The notes under the pieces were generated by a model. That model worked only from the letters and a program-made list of their open reading frames with translations, had not been told where the DNA came from and made no database searches. Below, one piece after another: positions 43,433 to 52,772 of a stretch of DNA of 61,287 nt; position 1 is the stretch's first letter; each line of letters opens with the position of its first letter. The stretch is from contig JAAYTF010000140.1 of the NCBI GenBank assembly GCA_012518125.1, forward strand, positions 1 to 61,287, given 5' to 3'. The stretch comes from Bacilli bacterium. Lineage in GTDB: Bacteria > Bacillota > Bacilli > Bacillales > Amphibacillaceae. Both the position numbers and the translations under genes were made by a program.

Positions 43433-43798
43433 ATGGCACGTATTGCTGGAATTGACATTCCTAGAGATAAACGCGTCGTGATCGCTTTAACTTATATTTA
43501 CGGCATCGGCAAAGCGACATCAAAGAAAATCTTAGAAGCGGCGAACGTTTCTGAAGATACACGTGTACGTGATTTGACGGAAGACGAATTGGCAAGAATT
43601 CGTAAAGAAGTCGACAAATATACGATTGAAGGGGACTTGCGTCGCGAAGTTTCTCTAAACATCAAACGTTTGATGGAAATCGGCTGCTATCGCGGAATCA
43701 GACACCGCAGAGGGTTGCCGGTGAGAGGTCAAAACACGAAAAACAACGCCCGCACACGCAAAGGCCCTAGAGTTCCGATCGGCGGCAAGAAAAAGTAA
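43433..43798 (+). CDS. rpsM: Ribosomal protein S13
   Basis: 121 aa. Signature [21 protein letters not shown], given here as residues 6-26, and the C-terminal basic tail [16 protein letters not shown] that touches P-site tRNA. RBS TCGGAGGTGAAAG. Confidence 0.97.
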   Translation: MARIAGIDIPRDKRVVIALTYIYGIGKATSKKILEAANVSEDTRVRDLTEDELARIRKEVDKYTIEGDLRREVSLNIKRLMEIGCYRGIRHRRGLPVRGQNTKNNARTRKGPRVPIGGKKK

Positions 43799-43820
43799 AT
43801 AAAGGAGGTAGAAAGGACAT

Positions 43821-44210
43821 ATGGCAAAGAAAGGCACTAGCCGTAGACGTCGTCAGAAAAAAGTAGTTGAGAAAGGCATTGCGCACATCCACTCAACATT
43901 TAACAACACCATCGTTACGATTACTGATATGCAAGGCAACACCATTGCATGGAGTTCAGCAGGAGCGCTCGGTTTTAAAGGTTCAAGAAAGTCAACACCT
44001 TATGCGGCACAAATGGCGGCTGAAGCAGCAGCGAAGCAAGCGATGGAAGCAAGCATGAAAACGGTCGAAGTATCCGTCAAAGGACCAGGAGCAGGACGCG
44101 AAGCTGCGATTCGTTCCTTACAAGCTGCTGGCTTGGATATTACAGCGATTCGTGATGTAACACCAGTTCCACATAACGGTTGTCGCCCACCGAAACGTCG
44201 TCGTGTATAA
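43821..44210 (+). CDS. rpsK: Ribosomal protein S11
   Basis: 129 aa, platform protein at the mRNA exit. Signatures [15 protein letters not shown] and the end [38 protein letters not shown]. Confidence 0.97.
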   Translation: MAKKGTSRRRRQKKVVEKGIAHIHSTFNNTIVTITDMQGNTIAWSSAGALGFKGSRKSTPYAAQMAAEAAAKQAMEASMKTVEVSVKGPGAGREAAIRSLQAAGLDITAIRDVTPVPHNGCRPPKRRRV

Positions 44211-44347
44211 GCATGATCGTTTGATAATTGAAAACATTGACCATACTGCTTAATGGCTGCACGTGTTCGTAACAGTCGAAAGTATGCGAAAGACCGGATC
44301 GCAGTGGAGTCGATTAGGACGTTACTGTTTAAGGAGGGCTTTTTTGA

Positions 44348-45292
44348 ATGATTGAAATCGAAAAACCGAAGATCGAACTTGTTGAACAGAGTGAGGATGG
44401 CAAATACGGCAAGTTCGTTGTCGAACCGCTCGAAAGAGGTTACGGGACGACTTTAGGCAATTCGCTTCGCCGTGTGTTGTTATCCTCACTACCGGGAGCT
44501 GCTGTTACATCCGTTCAAATTGATGGCGCGCTGCATGAGTTCACGACGATTGAGGGAGTCGTTGAAGACGTAACGACAATCATTTTAAACTTAAAAGATT
44601 TAGCGCTAAAAATTTATTCGGATGACGTAAAAACGCTCGAAATTGACGCTCAAGGCGAGGGAGTCGTCACAGCGGCGGATTTGACGTATGACAGCGACGT
44701 CGAAGTGTTGAATCACGACTTGCACATTGCCACGTTGAATGAAAACGGCAGATTATACATGAAAATCACTGCCCAACGCGGCCGCGGTTATCGTACGGCG
44801 GATGAAAATAAACAAGAAAATCAGCCGATTGGTGTCATACCGGTCGACTCGGTATTTACGCCTGTAGAACGTGTTTCTTACCAAGTTGAGAATACACGGG
44901 TCGGACAACGTACCGACTATGACAAATTGACGTTGGACGTATGGACGAACGGAAGCATCACCCCTGAAGAAGCGGTTTCACTTGCAGCGAAAATTTTGAC
45001 GGAACACTTGAACATTTTCGTAAGTTTGACAGACGATGCGAAAAATGCAGAAATCATGGTGGAAAAAGAAGAAGATCAAAAAGAGAAAGTGCTTGAAATG
45101 ACAATCGAAGAATTGGATTTATCCGTCCGTTCTTATAACTGCCTCAAACGTGCGGGCATCAATACCGTCCAAGAATTGACGCAAAAAACAGAAGCAGACA
45201 TGATGAAAGTCCGCAATTTGGGCAGAAAATCTTTGGAAGAAGTCAAATCAAAACTAGCTGAACTAGATTTAAGTTTACGCAGCGAAGATTAA
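44348..45292 (+). CDS. rpoA: RNA polymerase alpha subunit
   Basis: 314 aa. N-terminal dimerisation and assembly domain ([20 protein letters not shown] near residue 29) and a C-terminal domain (about 245-310, [17 protein letters not shown]) that binds UP elements and activators. RBS TAAGGAGGGC. The 137-base gap before it shows no clear promoter. Confidence 0.98.
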   Translation: MIEIEKPKIELVEQSEDGKYGKFVVEPLERGYGTTLGNSLRRVLLSSLPGAAVTSVQIDGALHEFTTIEGVVEDVTTIILNLKDLALKIYSDDVKTLEIDAQGEGVVTAADLTYDSDVEVLNHDLHIATLNENGRLYMKITAQRGRGYRTADENKQENQPIGVIPVDSVFTPVERVSYQVENTRVGQRTDYDKLTLDVWTNGSITPEEAVSLAAKILTEHLNIFVSLTDDAKNAEIMVEKEEDQKEKVLEMTIEELDLSVRSYNCLKRAGINTVQELTQKTEADMMKVRNLGRKSLEEVKSKLAELDLSLRSED

Positions 45293-45324
45293 AGCTAGTT
45301 ACGGTTGGAAAAGGAGGGAATCTC

Positions 45325-45678
45325 ATGGCTAGAAAATTGGGTCGTAAAACAGAAGACCGGATGGCATTATTGAGAAACTTGACTTGCGATGTCATTCTTT
45401 ACGGAAGAGTGGAAACGACCGAAGCAAAAGCGAAAGAAGTGCGCTCTTTGGTCGATAAAATGATCACTCTTGCAAAACGAGGCGATCTTCACGCCCGTCG
45501 TCAAGCAGCGGCGTTTTTATACAATAAAAGAAATGAAGACGGAGAACAAGTGTTGCAAAAATTGTTCGACGAAATTGCAGAACGCTACGAGGATAGACAA
45601 GGCGGCTACACTCGCGTACTAAAATTGGGACCTCGCCGCGGCGACGGTGCCAACATGGCAATCGTAGAATTAGTGTAA
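45325..45678 (+). CDS. rplQ: Ribosomal protein L17
   Basis: 117 aa. [18 protein letters not shown] start and the [22 protein letters not shown] end are typical. It ends the alpha operon; a terminator follows at 45706. RBS AAAGGAGGGA. Confidence 0.97.
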   Translation: MARKLGRKTEDRMALLRNLTCDVILYGRVETTEAKAKEVRSLVDKMITLAKRGDLHARRQAAAFLYNKRNEDGEQVLQKLFDEIAERYEDRQGGYTRVLKLGPRRGDGANMAIVELV

Positions 45679-45705
45679 TTTCATTTTCATATGGAACGGA
45701 AAGAC

Positions 45706-45755
45706 AAGGGCAGATTCACTTCGTAAAAGGGGAATCACGCCCTTTTATTTTTTAG
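45706..45755 (+). terminator. Terminator after rplQ
   Basis: AAGGGC (45706-45711) and GATTC (45713-45717) pair with GAATC (45732-45736) and GCCCTT (45739-45744), and TTTATTTTTT follows. It closes the ribosomal super-operon. Confidence 0.82.
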
Positions 45756-45809
45756 CGATGGCAAACGCAACAAAATGGACTCATATACAAGTTGGAGGCT
45801 TTTAGCAGA

Positions 45810-46652
45810 ATGGGGAACATAGTCGAGTTTCATAACGTGTCATTCCGTTATCAAGCAGACGGGCCGTACGTTTTAAAGAACATATCCTTTAACATCGAGG
45901 CAAACAAAACGACCGCGATCATCGGCCACAACGGGTCCGGGAAATCGACGATCGCCAAATTGATGAATGGATTATTGGCTGTAGAAGCAGGTGAAATATA
46001 TATCGACGGTGAGCGGCTGACGGAAGAAACCGTATGGGACATCCGGCGCAAAATCGGGATGGTCTTTCAAAATCCTGACAACCAATTTGTCGGTACGACC
46101 GTGCGCGATGATGTGGCGTTCGGGATGGAAAACAGCGGGTTTGATCGTCAAACGATGATCGAGCGGATTGATGAAGCGCTCAGGGCAGTCAACATGCTCG
46201 AATATATGGAAACCGAACCGCATCGGTTATCAGGCGGTCAAAAACAACGGGTCGCCATCGCGGGAATCATCGCCTTAAAGCCGAAACTCATCGTTTTGGA
46301 CGAAGCGACGGTCATGCTCGACCCGATTGGCCGTCATGAAATTTTGCAAACGATCAATGATTTGCGCAAACGGGAAAATTTGACGCTCATCATGGTTACA
46401 CACGATTTGGAAGAAATCATCCAAGCGGATTACGTCATCGCCTTGAATCAAGGGGAGATTTGGGCGGAAGGTACGCCGCTTGATATATTGTCACATGGTG
46501 ACCAATTGAAAGAAATCGGGCTGGATGTGCCGTTTACGATCGAAGCGGCAAATCTACTGCGGGAAAAAGGGGTTCAAATCGACGGCTTTCCACTTACAAT
46601 AGAGTCGTTAGTCGAAGCGCTCTGGAATCACTATCAAAAGGCGAAACGATGA
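45810..46652 (+). CDS. ecfA1: EcfA1, ATPase of the energy-coupling factor transporter
   Basis: 280 aa. Walker A GHNGSGKST near residue 42, signature LSGGQKQR and Walker B VLDEATVMLDP near 160. It is one of two ATPases that, with EcfT, power vitamin uptake by separate S components. ATG 45810 follows TTGGAGGCTTTT; the TTG at 45792 is itself part of that site. Unusually, it is cut off from ecfA2 by a terminator and 715 non-coding bases. Confidence 0.95.
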   Translation: MGNIVEFHNVSFRYQADGPYVLKNISFNIEANKTTAIIGHNGSGKSTIAKLMNGLLAVEAGEIYIDGERLTEETVWDIRRKIGMVFQNPDNQFVGTTVRDDVAFGMENSGFDRQTMIERIDEALRAVNMLEYMETEPHRLSGGQKQRVAIAGIIALKPKLIVLDEATVMLDPIGRHEILQTINDLRKRENLTLIMVTHDLEEIIQADYVIALNQGEIWAEGTPLDILSHGDQLKEIGLDVPFTIEAANLLREKGVQIDGFPLTIESLVEALWNHYQKAKR

Positions 46653-46662
46653 ACGATACGCC

Positions 46663-46704
46663 AAAGGTCTTCCGAAAACTTGTAGCTTTGAGGGAGACCT
46701 TTTT
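46663..46704 (+). terminator. Terminator after ecfA1
   Basis: AAAGGTCTTCC (46663-46673) pairs with GGGAGACCTTT (46692-46702), with one mismatch, and T-rich sequence follows. Confidence 0.75.
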
Positions 46705-46747
46705 ATGTTGATTGAATAAAAGTGAAAAACAATCGAACATTCTATGG

Positions 46748-47306
46748 TTAACAAAGGACTACTTTTATATTTAGTTGGTATACACGCCTTCCATATACGT
46801 CAGGTTCACTAAACGGGGCCGTCAAAACGGTATTTTCCGGTTCAATCGTTCCGATGACGTTCGGAAGTGCGGACATTTGTGGGAAAGCTTGATTTCCAGT
46901 TTTGTCCAACGATATAACGATCATTGCGGATGCCAATCATACATCAAAACGGATCCAATTGATGCATCTTCCATATAATCCCCTCCTAATCCACGTGACA
47001 ATAAGCGCCAAAAAAGGCCGTCAATATAATCGTTCCGCCACCGACATCGTAGCTCAAAACATGCAATTTAAAAACATGTGTTCGCGTAATATCTTTTTCC
47101 CCTAAATAATGTCCAAACGAATGGTGTGAAGGATGAAGACGACAGGATTGCACCCGGAAGTGAATGATATCACGACTTGGGGGTAATTGGCGGAAATGGG
47201 AGGGCATTTGCACGCTCTCGTGAAGGGAAATGCACGGTTTTGAAGGGCTTGAAGCAAATATAGTTAATACTTTAACCTGTATTACCGCTCTATTATAATA
47301 AGACAT
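46748..47306 (-). pseudogene. Decayed minus-strand coding sequence (unidentified)
   Basis: On the minus strand a 106-codon frame (47306-46986) ends in GAYCHVD, and its stop overlaps a strong ribosome site (TAGGAGGGGATTAT) before an ATG at 46966-46968. The frame from that ATG stops after 17 codons (ending YDWHPQ), while a shifted frame stays open for about 60 codons (EPENTVLTAPFSEPDVYGRRVYQ, ending near 46773). This looks like two linked genes with the second frameshifted. I do not recognise either. Chance ORFs remain possible. Confidence 0.35.
47271..47299 (+). promoter_or_regulatory. Possible promoter for ecfA2-ecfT-truA
   Basis: TATAAT 47294-47299 with TTTAAC 47271-47276 as a weak -35 at 17 bp. 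A promoter is needed here because ecfA1 ends in a terminator. Confidence 0.5.
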
Positions 47307-47367
47307 AGGCTAAAAGCTAACAGGCACATCGATGTTTTTGCTGCCAATATGTTAAGGTGGTCAAACG

Positions 47368-48237
47368 ATGGACATCACATTTGAAAATGTAAGTTATACG
47401 TACCAGAAAAATACGCCGTTTGAACATAAAGCGTTGGAAAATATTTCGTTCCACATCCCGAAACGTTCGTTTGTCGCCATCATCGGCCATACGGGCTCGG
47501 GCAAATCGACATTGATCCAACATTTGAACGGGTTGCTCATCCCAACTGAAGGGAAAGTAACAATCGGCGAATACGAGCTGACAAAAGAAAAAAAGCCGGA
47601 AAACATGAAAGCACTGCGCAGCAAAGTGGGAATCGTTTTTCAATATCCGGAACATCAACTGTTTGAAGAGACAGTGGAAAAAGATATCGCGTTTGGTCCG
47701 AAAAATTTTGGGCTCGATGATGCGACAATTGAAAAAAGGATCAAAGAAGTGTTGCCGAAAGTGGGCTTAAGCGAAGAGCTTTTATCTCGCTCGCCTTTTG
47801 ATTTGAGCGGAGGGCAAATGCGCCGCGTCGCCATTGCGGGTGTGCTGGCGTCGAAACCGAGCGTCTACGTGCTCGATGAACCGACGGCAGGGCTCGATCC
47901 GCGCGGCCAAAAAGAAATCATGGATATGTTCTACGAGCTTCACCACGAAGAAAAAGCGACGACGATCCTCGTTACGCACAATATGGAAGATGCACTCAAA
48001 TATGCCGATTACATCATCATTTTGAATAAAGGTAAAAAATATATGGAAGGAACGTCGGAAGAAATATTCAAACACGAAGAAGCGCTGCATAACGTTCATT
48101 TGAAAGTGCCGCAATCGATCCAATTCATCAAGCAATTCAACGAACGGTTCCAAACGGATATTCCGCTGAAAAAACATTCGTTGGAAGAACTTGCGGAAAA
48201 AATAGTGAAATCAATAAGGAGCAAGACGGATGAGTAA
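47368..48237 (+). CDS. ecfA2: EcfA2, ATPase of the energy-coupling factor transporter
   Basis: 289 aa. Walker [10 protein letters not shown] near residue 38, Q-loop FQYPEHQLF, signature LSGGQMRR and Walker [14 protein letters not shown] near 165. It pairs with EcfA1 as a heterodimer bound by EcfT. It overlaps ecfT by 8 nt. RBS TTAAGGTGGTC. Confidence 0.96.
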   Translation: MDITFENVSYTYQKNTPFEHKALENISFHIPKRSFVAIIGHTGSGKSTLIQHLNGLLIPTEGKVTIGEYELTKEKKPENMKALRSKVGIVFQYPEHQLFEETVEKDIAFGPKNFGLDDATIEKRIKEVLPKVGLSEELLSRSPFDLSGGQMRRVAIAGVLASKPSVYVLDEPTAGLDPRGQKEIMDMFYELHHEEKATTILVTHNMEDALKYADYIIILNKGKKYMEGTSEEIFKHEEALHNVHLKVPQSIQFIKQFNERFQTDIPLKKHSLEELAEKIVKSIRSKTDE

Positions 48238-49027
48238 CTTCATGATCATCGGACAATACGTCCCTGTCGATTCATTCATTCATCGCTTGGACCCAAGGAC
48301 AAAAATCATCATCATTTTTTTCTTCGTCATTTTCGTCTTTTTCGCCAACAATGTTTGGAGTTACGGTTTACTCACCGTTTTTACGTTCATCACCATTTTG
48401 ACGACGAAAGTTCCGTTCCGTTTCATTTTAAAAGGGTTGACGCCCGTTTGGTTTCTCATTTTGTTTACGATGTTGTTGCACATCTTTTTGACGAAAGAAG
48501 GTCCAGTCGTTTTCGAACTGTTTACCTTGGAGATCCATTTGGGCGGGATAATGAAAGGCCTTGTCATCTCCTTGCGGTTTATGCTGCTCGTTGCGATGAC
48601 GATTTTGCTCACGCTGACGACGACACCGATTGATATTACCGATGCGATTGAGAAGTTGCTCAATCCGTTGAAAAAAGTGAAGTTTCCGGTTCATGAACTG
48701 GCGTTGATGATGTCGATCTCCTTGCGATTCATCCCGACATTAATGCAAGAGACGGACAAAATATCGAAAGCGCAAAGTTCACGCGGCGTCGATTTTCGCA
48801 CCGGTCCGATCAAAGAACGCATCAAAGCGATCATCCCGCTTCTTATCCCGCTGTTTGTGAGCGCCTTTAAACGTGCCGAGGAATTGGCGATGGCGATGGA
48901 AGCAAGAGGTTACCGCGGCGGGGAAGGGCGGACCAAATTGCGAGAACTTTCGTTTCATCGGAATGACTATGTGAGTTTCATCATCTTTGCGGTTGTGATT
49001 GTCATACTCATGATAGTACGGAACTGA
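48230..49027 (+). CDS. ecfT: EcfT, transmembrane subunit of the ECF transporter
   Basis: 265 aa, about five membrane spans. The two coupling-helix motifs that contact the ATPases are visible: SSRGVD near residue 182 and EARGYRGG near 223. It is the shared scaffold for vitamin-binding S components encoded elsewhere. Start inside ecfA2 behind AAGGAGCAAGACGG. Confidence 0.95.
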   Translation: MSNFMIIGQYVPVDSFIHRLDPRTKIIIIFFFVIFVFFANNVWSYGLLTVFTFITILTTKVPFRFILKGLTPVWFLILFTMLLHIFLTKEGPVVFELFTLEIHLGGIMKGLVISLRFMLLVAMTILLTLTTTPIDITDAIEKLLNPLKKVKFPVHELALMMSISLRFIPTLMQETDKISKAQSSRGVDFRTGPIKERIKAIIPLLIPLFVSAFKRAEELAMAMEARGYRGGEGRTKLRELSFHRNDYVSFIIFAVVIVILMIVRN

Positions 49028-49036
49028 GGTGATAAG

Positions 49037-49954
49037 ATGGCGAAGAAAAAGTATAAAGTGACGATCAGTTACGATGGCACGAATTTCTATGGCTATCAAA
49101 TCCAGCCAGATGTGCGCACCGTCCAAGGCGAAATCGAAAAAGTGCTGGCGACGATGCATCATGGCAAACGTGTGCGTATCCACGGTTCCGGTCGTACGGA
49201 TTCAGGTGTCCATGCAAAAGGGCAAGTGTTTCATTTCAGCACGAAGTTGAATATACCGGAGCAAAACTGGAAACAAGCGTTGAACGCGCAGCTTCCGGAT
49301 GATATACACGTCCATGAAGTGAAGCGGGTGCCGAAACGGTTTCATGCACGCTTTTCGGCGGCAAAAAAAGAGTACCGCTATTTCGTCTTGCAGACGGAAG
49401 AACCGAATGTGTTTTTGAGGAATTATCGCTGGATGATCAATGACCGTTTGGACGTTTCGCTGATCGAAGAAGCGTGCAAAGTGTTCATCGGCAAGCACGA
49501 CTTTACCGCGTTCAGCTCTCGCCGTTCGCGGACCAAAGGGAGTAAAGTCCGCACGTTGTACAACGTGGCGGTGGAAGAAAACGGCGATGAACTCGTCTTC
49601 ATTTTGGAAGGGGACGGCTTTTTGTACCATATGGTGCGAATCATTGCAAGCATCCTTGTCGATGCGGGAAGGGGCCTCATTACGCCTGACCAAATAGAAG
49701 AAATGTTTGAAACGAAAGATCGCGGCATTTTCGGCCGACCAGCACCGCCGCAAGGCCTTTACTTGTGGAATGTGACATATCATGAACGGTTGGAGAAATT
49801 TGACTGGGAACTTGACGATGATGAAAGCGATGAAGAAGATGACGAAGACGAATACGATGACCAGGCGGATGAAACGCAGGATAAAAGCGAAGCATACGAA
49901 GAAACTGCAAGCGATGACGCCATCGAAGAGAACGAAAATGTGGAAAAAGATTGA
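49037..49954 (+). CDS. truA: tRNA pseudouridine synthase TruA with an acidic C-terminal tail
   Basis: 305 aa; TruA is usually near 245-260. The catalytic Asp lies in GSGRTDSGVHAKG (about residue 55). It makes pseudouridine at positions 38-40 of tRNAs. The conserved fold ends near residue 250 with GLYLWNVTYHERL. Residues 257-305 form an extra tail in which 28 of 49 residues are Asp or Glu and only two are Lys. RBS GAGGTGATAAG, 10 nt after ecfT. Confidence 0.95.
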   Translation: MAKKKYKVTISYDGTNFYGYQIQPDVRTVQGEIEKVLATMHHGKRVRIHGSGRTDSGVHAKGQVFHFSTKLNIPEQNWKQALNAQLPDDIHVHEVKRVPKRFHARFSAAKKEYRYFVLQTEEPNVFLRNYRWMINDRLDVSLIEEACKVFIGKHDFTAFSSRRSRTKGSKVRTLYNVAVEENGDELVFILEGDGFLYHMVRIIASILVDAGRGLITPDQIEEMFETKDRGIFGRPAPPQGLYLWNVTYHERLEKFDWELDDDESDEEDDEDEYDDQADETQDKSEAYEETASDDAIEENENVEKD

Positions 49955-49963
49955 ACCTAAACA

Positions 49964-50006
49964 GACGAGGCCAGCTTAATGGCGTGTACGGGCCTCGTCT
50001 TTTTTG
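49964..50006 (+). terminator. truA terminator
   Basis: GACGAGGCC (49964-49972) pairs with GGCCTCGTC (49991-49999), followed by TTTTTTG. Confidence 0.9.
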
Positions 50007-50094
50007 TTGTTCTCATGTGGGCATCAAACAACGAATAGACGATAGGAGTTAAACGCATGGGAACATGTAATAGAAAGGGCAAACAAGACCGCCT

Positions 50095-50448
50095 TTACAT
50101 TTGTTGCAAATGGGTGTCTTTGAACGTTGTCGGATATTTCAAGCCGTAGCCGAGCATGCGGTCCATGCCGATATGCGCCGTCCAAATCAACCCGATTGCT
50201 TGAAGCAGCGGCGTTGCGGTAAAAATGGCTGATAAACATAAATGAGGAGACTGATTAGATACGTGTGGCAAAGATTATAGATGATGTTTTCGACTTCGTA
50301 TTTACCAAATAGCCTACTACCATGGAAAGATCCGGGGCAAACAGTAAAACGATGAATAGAAGCCAACCGAAATCGCTCGTGCTGTAAACGTAAAGCGATA
50401 GAAAAAATGATCATCCCTTCCAACTGCAATAATATTTTGTTATTACTA
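50095..50448 (-). pseudogene. Frameshifted DUF4260-family membrane protein
   Basis: The minus strand encodes successive pieces of one DUF4260-like protein in different frames: LLQLEGMIIFSIALRL (about 50425), GWLLFIVLLFAPDLSMVVGY (about 50360-50315), ENIIYNLCHTYLISLLIYVY (about 50290-50235), and finally IGLIWTAHIGMDRMLGYGLK then YPTTFKDTHLQQM with its stop at 50095-50097. Joined in order they cover the whole family (LEG start, FAPDLSM, YNL-HTY, HIG-DR-LGYGLKYP-F-DTHL), so at least three frameshifts separate them. Confident as a pseudogene; the 5' limit is approximate. Confidence 0.8.
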
Positions 50449-50528
50449 TCACCTTCATTGACAAGTGGTTTGGAAATATCTTATCATATTTTTCATCAAA
50501 GGAAAGTGTATGCTCATTGGCAATTTCA

Positions 50529-50557
50529 TTGACAAATTGCTGAAAAAACGATATTAT
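50529..50557 (+). promoter_or_regulatory. rplM-rpsI promoter
   Basis: TTGACA 50529-50534, a 17-bp spacer and TATTAT 50552-50557. The bases between the DUF4260 remnant and this promoter show nothing else. Confidence 0.85.
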
Positions 50558-50565
50558 GATGTATG

Positions 50566-50657
50566 GCGTTTTAGTAAATTCCACGATTAGCCCCGGAAAC
50601 TAATTGTGTGAATATAGAAGTTCGATCCATGCAGAGTACTTTTATTTTGGAGGTTAG
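50566..50657 (+). promoter_or_regulatory. Probable L13 leader RNA
   Basis: The leader contains GCGTTTTAGTAAA, ATTAGCCCCGGAAACTAAT and AGTTCGATCCATGCAGAGTAC, which recall the conserved L13 leader of Firmicutes. It fits between the promoter and rplM. Autoregulation by L13 is known for such leaders in some species; here it is inferred. Confidence 0.65.
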
Positions 50658-50664
50658 GAATAAC

Positions 50665-51102
50665 ATGCGTACGACATATATGGCAAATAACGAATCGGTC
50701 GAACGTAAATGGTATGTCATTGACGCTGAGGGTCAACGACTTGGACGACTCGCAAGCGAAGTGGCTGCGCTTTTGCGTGGCAAGCATAAGCCGATTTACA
50801 CACCACACGTCGACACCGGCGATTACGTCATCGTGATCAATGCGGAAAAAATCGAATTGACCGGAAACAAATTGAAAGATAAAAAATATTATCGCCACTC
50901 AGGCTATCCAGGCGGCTTAAAAGAACGCACAGCCGAAGAAATGTTGGCGAAGCATCCTGAACAAGTCATCGAACTTGCGGTAAAAGGCATGCTTCCGAAA
51001 GGGCCGCTTGGACGCAAAATGTTCAAAAAACTTCATGTATACAGTGGTCCGGAACATAAACATCAAGCGCAAAAACCGGAAGTTTACGAACTTAGAGGAT
51101 AA
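50665..51102 (+). CDS. rplM: Ribosomal protein L13
   Basis: 145 aa, the usual length. [19 protein letters not shown] near residue 12 and the [19 protein letters not shown] segment are typical. ATG 50665 follows TTGGAGGTTAGGAA; an in-frame upstream start at 50608 lies within the leader and is rejected. Early 50S assembly protein. Confidence 0.96.
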   Translation: MRTTYMANNESVERKWYVIDAEGQRLGRLASEVAALLRGKHKPIYTPHVDTGDYVIVINAEKIELTGNKLKDKKYYRHSGYPGGLKERTAEEMLAKHPEQVIELAVKGMLPKGPLGRKMFKKLHVYSGPEHKHQAQKPEVYELRG

Positions 51103-51123
51103 GGTGAAGGAGGATAAAACACA

Positions 51124-51516
51124 TTGGCACAAGTACAATATTACGGCACAGGCCGACGCAAAACAGCAACCGCGCGTGTACGTCTCGTTCCAGGCTCTGG
51201 TCGTGTCATTGTCAATAATCGCGATGCGGAAGAATACTTCCCATATGAAACGCAGCGTTTAATCATAAAGCAGCCGCTCGTTGCGACGGAAACGGAAGGC
51301 CAATATGACGTGCTCGTCAACGTACGCGGCGGAGGATTTACAGGACAGGCCGGCGCCATTCGCCACGGAATCGCGCGTGCACTGTTAGAAGCAGATCCTG
51401 AATATCGCAAAGTGTTGAAAGCTGAAGGCTTCTTGACACGCGACCCGCGCAAGAAGGAACGTTACAAATACGGGCATCGCAAAGCGCGCAAGAAGACACA
51501 ATTCTCAAAACGTTAA
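51124..51516 (+). CDS. rpsI: Ribosomal protein S9
   Basis: 130 aa with a TTG start behind GAAGGAGGATAAAACACA. Signature [17 protein letters not shown] and the C-terminal KKTQFSKR tail, whose terminal Arg reaches P-site tRNA in the intact ribosome. It is coupled to rplM as in most bacteria. Confidence 0.97.
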   Translation: MAQVQYYGTGRRKTATARVRLVPGSGRVIVNNRDAEEYFPYETQRLIIKQPLVATETEGQYDVLVNVRGGGFTGQAGAIRHGIARALLEADPEYRKVLKAEGFLTRDPRKKERYKYGHRKARKKTQFSKR

Positions 51517-51532
51517 TGTCATTTCGGCAAAC

Positions 51533-51565
51533 AACCCTTTCCCGTTCAATCGGGGGAGGGTTTTT
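51533..51565 (+). terminator. rplM-rpsI terminator
   Basis: AACCCTTTCCCG (51533-51544) pairs with CGGGGGAGGGTTT (51551-51563, one bulge or wobble), followed by further T. Confidence 0.85.
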
Positions 51566-51581
51566 CGCTTTTCTAAGCAAC

Positions 51582-51846
51582 ATGAAACGAGCGATGTTCG
51601 TTTGGCCCAAACTAGGAAGCTGGAATGGAAAATTGCCATATGTTTTCAATCTGGACGGGACGATCGTTTTTCAAGGGAAGCCGATATCGAAAGCGATCGT
51701 AAAAGCGATAAAAGAACTCGAGCGTCGTGGCCATGAAATCATATTTGCTTCCGTAAGACCGATCTGTGATATGCTGCCGGTAATCGACGAATCGTTATAC
51801 CATCCATTTGCCTATGATTGGCGGCAACGGTTCCATCATCGAGTAG
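51582..51846 (+). pseudogene. Truncated HAD (Cof-type) phosphatase remnant
   Basis: The frame encodes a HAD N-terminus (YVFNLDGTIVFQGKPIS near residue 20, then GHEIIFASVRPICDML). The nucleophile position of the DxDGT motif is Asn instead of Asp. After HPFA a one-base shift is needed to reach MIGGNGSIIE (51814-51843), the expected next conserved motif, which is followed by TAG. The cap domain and the rest of the core are gone. It lies between the rpsI terminator and a convergent gene. Confidence 0.78.
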
Positions 51847-51866
51847 CGCGATGATGGGATTGTGCA

Positions 51867-52772
51867 TCATATATAATATAATTCATAATTTCCAAAACCG
51901 TGCGTCGTGTTTTTGCCGATATGTACGATTTCGCCGATTTCCAAAAGCGGGGTGAACGGTGTCAAGTCGCCGCAAAAGCGGGCATATCCTCGTATCGCCG
52001 GCAACTCCAGTTTTCCTTTCCGTGTTTGCGAATATCGTTTGAAATCAATGAATTGCCAATTTTCTTCCACGGTTTCAATTTCCCGCGCATGAGCCAATAT
52101 GGCTGCTTCATCCCAGTCCAACAATGTCCCTTCATAAGCATGCAGTAAAAGGCGGATCCGCGTCAAAATCGCTTTGATGATCAGTTCAAATGTCAATTTT
52201 TCTTGCAGTTTTTGTTTTACGACCACCCTTGTCGGTGCATCAAATCTGATTAAGACGCTGTCCGTCTTTCTTCCTCTGGCTTTCGTTACGTTCGGGCGAA
52301 GGTTCTCGGGCCACATGACCCCATTGCTCCATACGAGTGATTTATCAAATGCATTCAAGATTTGAACGGGTGTAAATTTGAGGCGTTTTGCGCCCCAACC
52401 ATATTCAGCCATCTTTAACAGGCCGTTGACGTAAAAATCGGCGGCCGTCGTTGTCCGGCCAAACACCGTGATGTCAAAACGAAGAAGGTCGCCGCGTTGC
52501 CAAGTGGTTTTGTTTTGCAACGGCACATGAAGGACAAAAGGGTTGACCGAGCCGGCGATATTTCCGGCAGAGCTGAAATAGGCGGTATAGTCACATTGGT
52601 CGGCCAACTCGCACAAATGACAGCGCAAATTTGGTTTAACGCAAACACCGTCCCGCATGGCATGTCCGAGCACGCCGCGGATGGTCGAACCTAAAAATGG
52701 CGGCAATTCGCCCGCTTCTTCCGCTTGAAAAATCGCCCGCAACTTCAACATGTTCAATTCGAGTGCCATCAT
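51867..52772 (-). CDS. cas6: Orphan CRISPR Cas6-family (RAMP) endoribonuclease
   Basis: 301 aa. It resembles the CRISPR_Cas6 family of RAMP proteins: an N-terminal FLGSTIRGVLGHAMRD segment (26-41), a four-Cys knot (C44, C51, C54, C60) before Y62, and the C-terminal glycine-rich loop GEIVHIGKNTTHGFGNYEL typical of RAMP RNA binding. Cas6 cuts pre-crRNA within the repeat. His37 is a candidate catalytic residue, but the active site varies in this family. No CRISPR array and no other cas gene is in the window. RBS GAGGGAAC before ATGATG. Confidence 0.8.
   Translation of the reverse strand: MMALELNMLKLRAIFQAEEAGELPPFLGSTIRGVLGHAMRDGVCVKPNLRCHLCELADQCDYTAYFSSAGNIAGSVNPFVLHVPLQNKTTWQRGDLLRFDITVFGRTTTAADFYVNGLLKMAEYGWGAKRLKFTPVQILNAFDKSLVWSNGVMWPENLRPNVTKARGRKTDSVLIRFDAPTRVVVKQKLQEKLTFELIIKAILTRIRLLLHAYEGTLLDWDEAAILAHAREIETVEENWQFIDFKRYSQTRKGKLELPAIRGYARFCGDLTPFTPLLEIGEIVHIGKNTTHGFGNYELYYI

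Noticed and set aside
49782-49979. Plus-strand 65-codon ORF at the truA end, rich in Lys and Met
   Set aside because: It is the +1 frame of the GATGAA-rich acidic tail of truA, without its own ribosome site.
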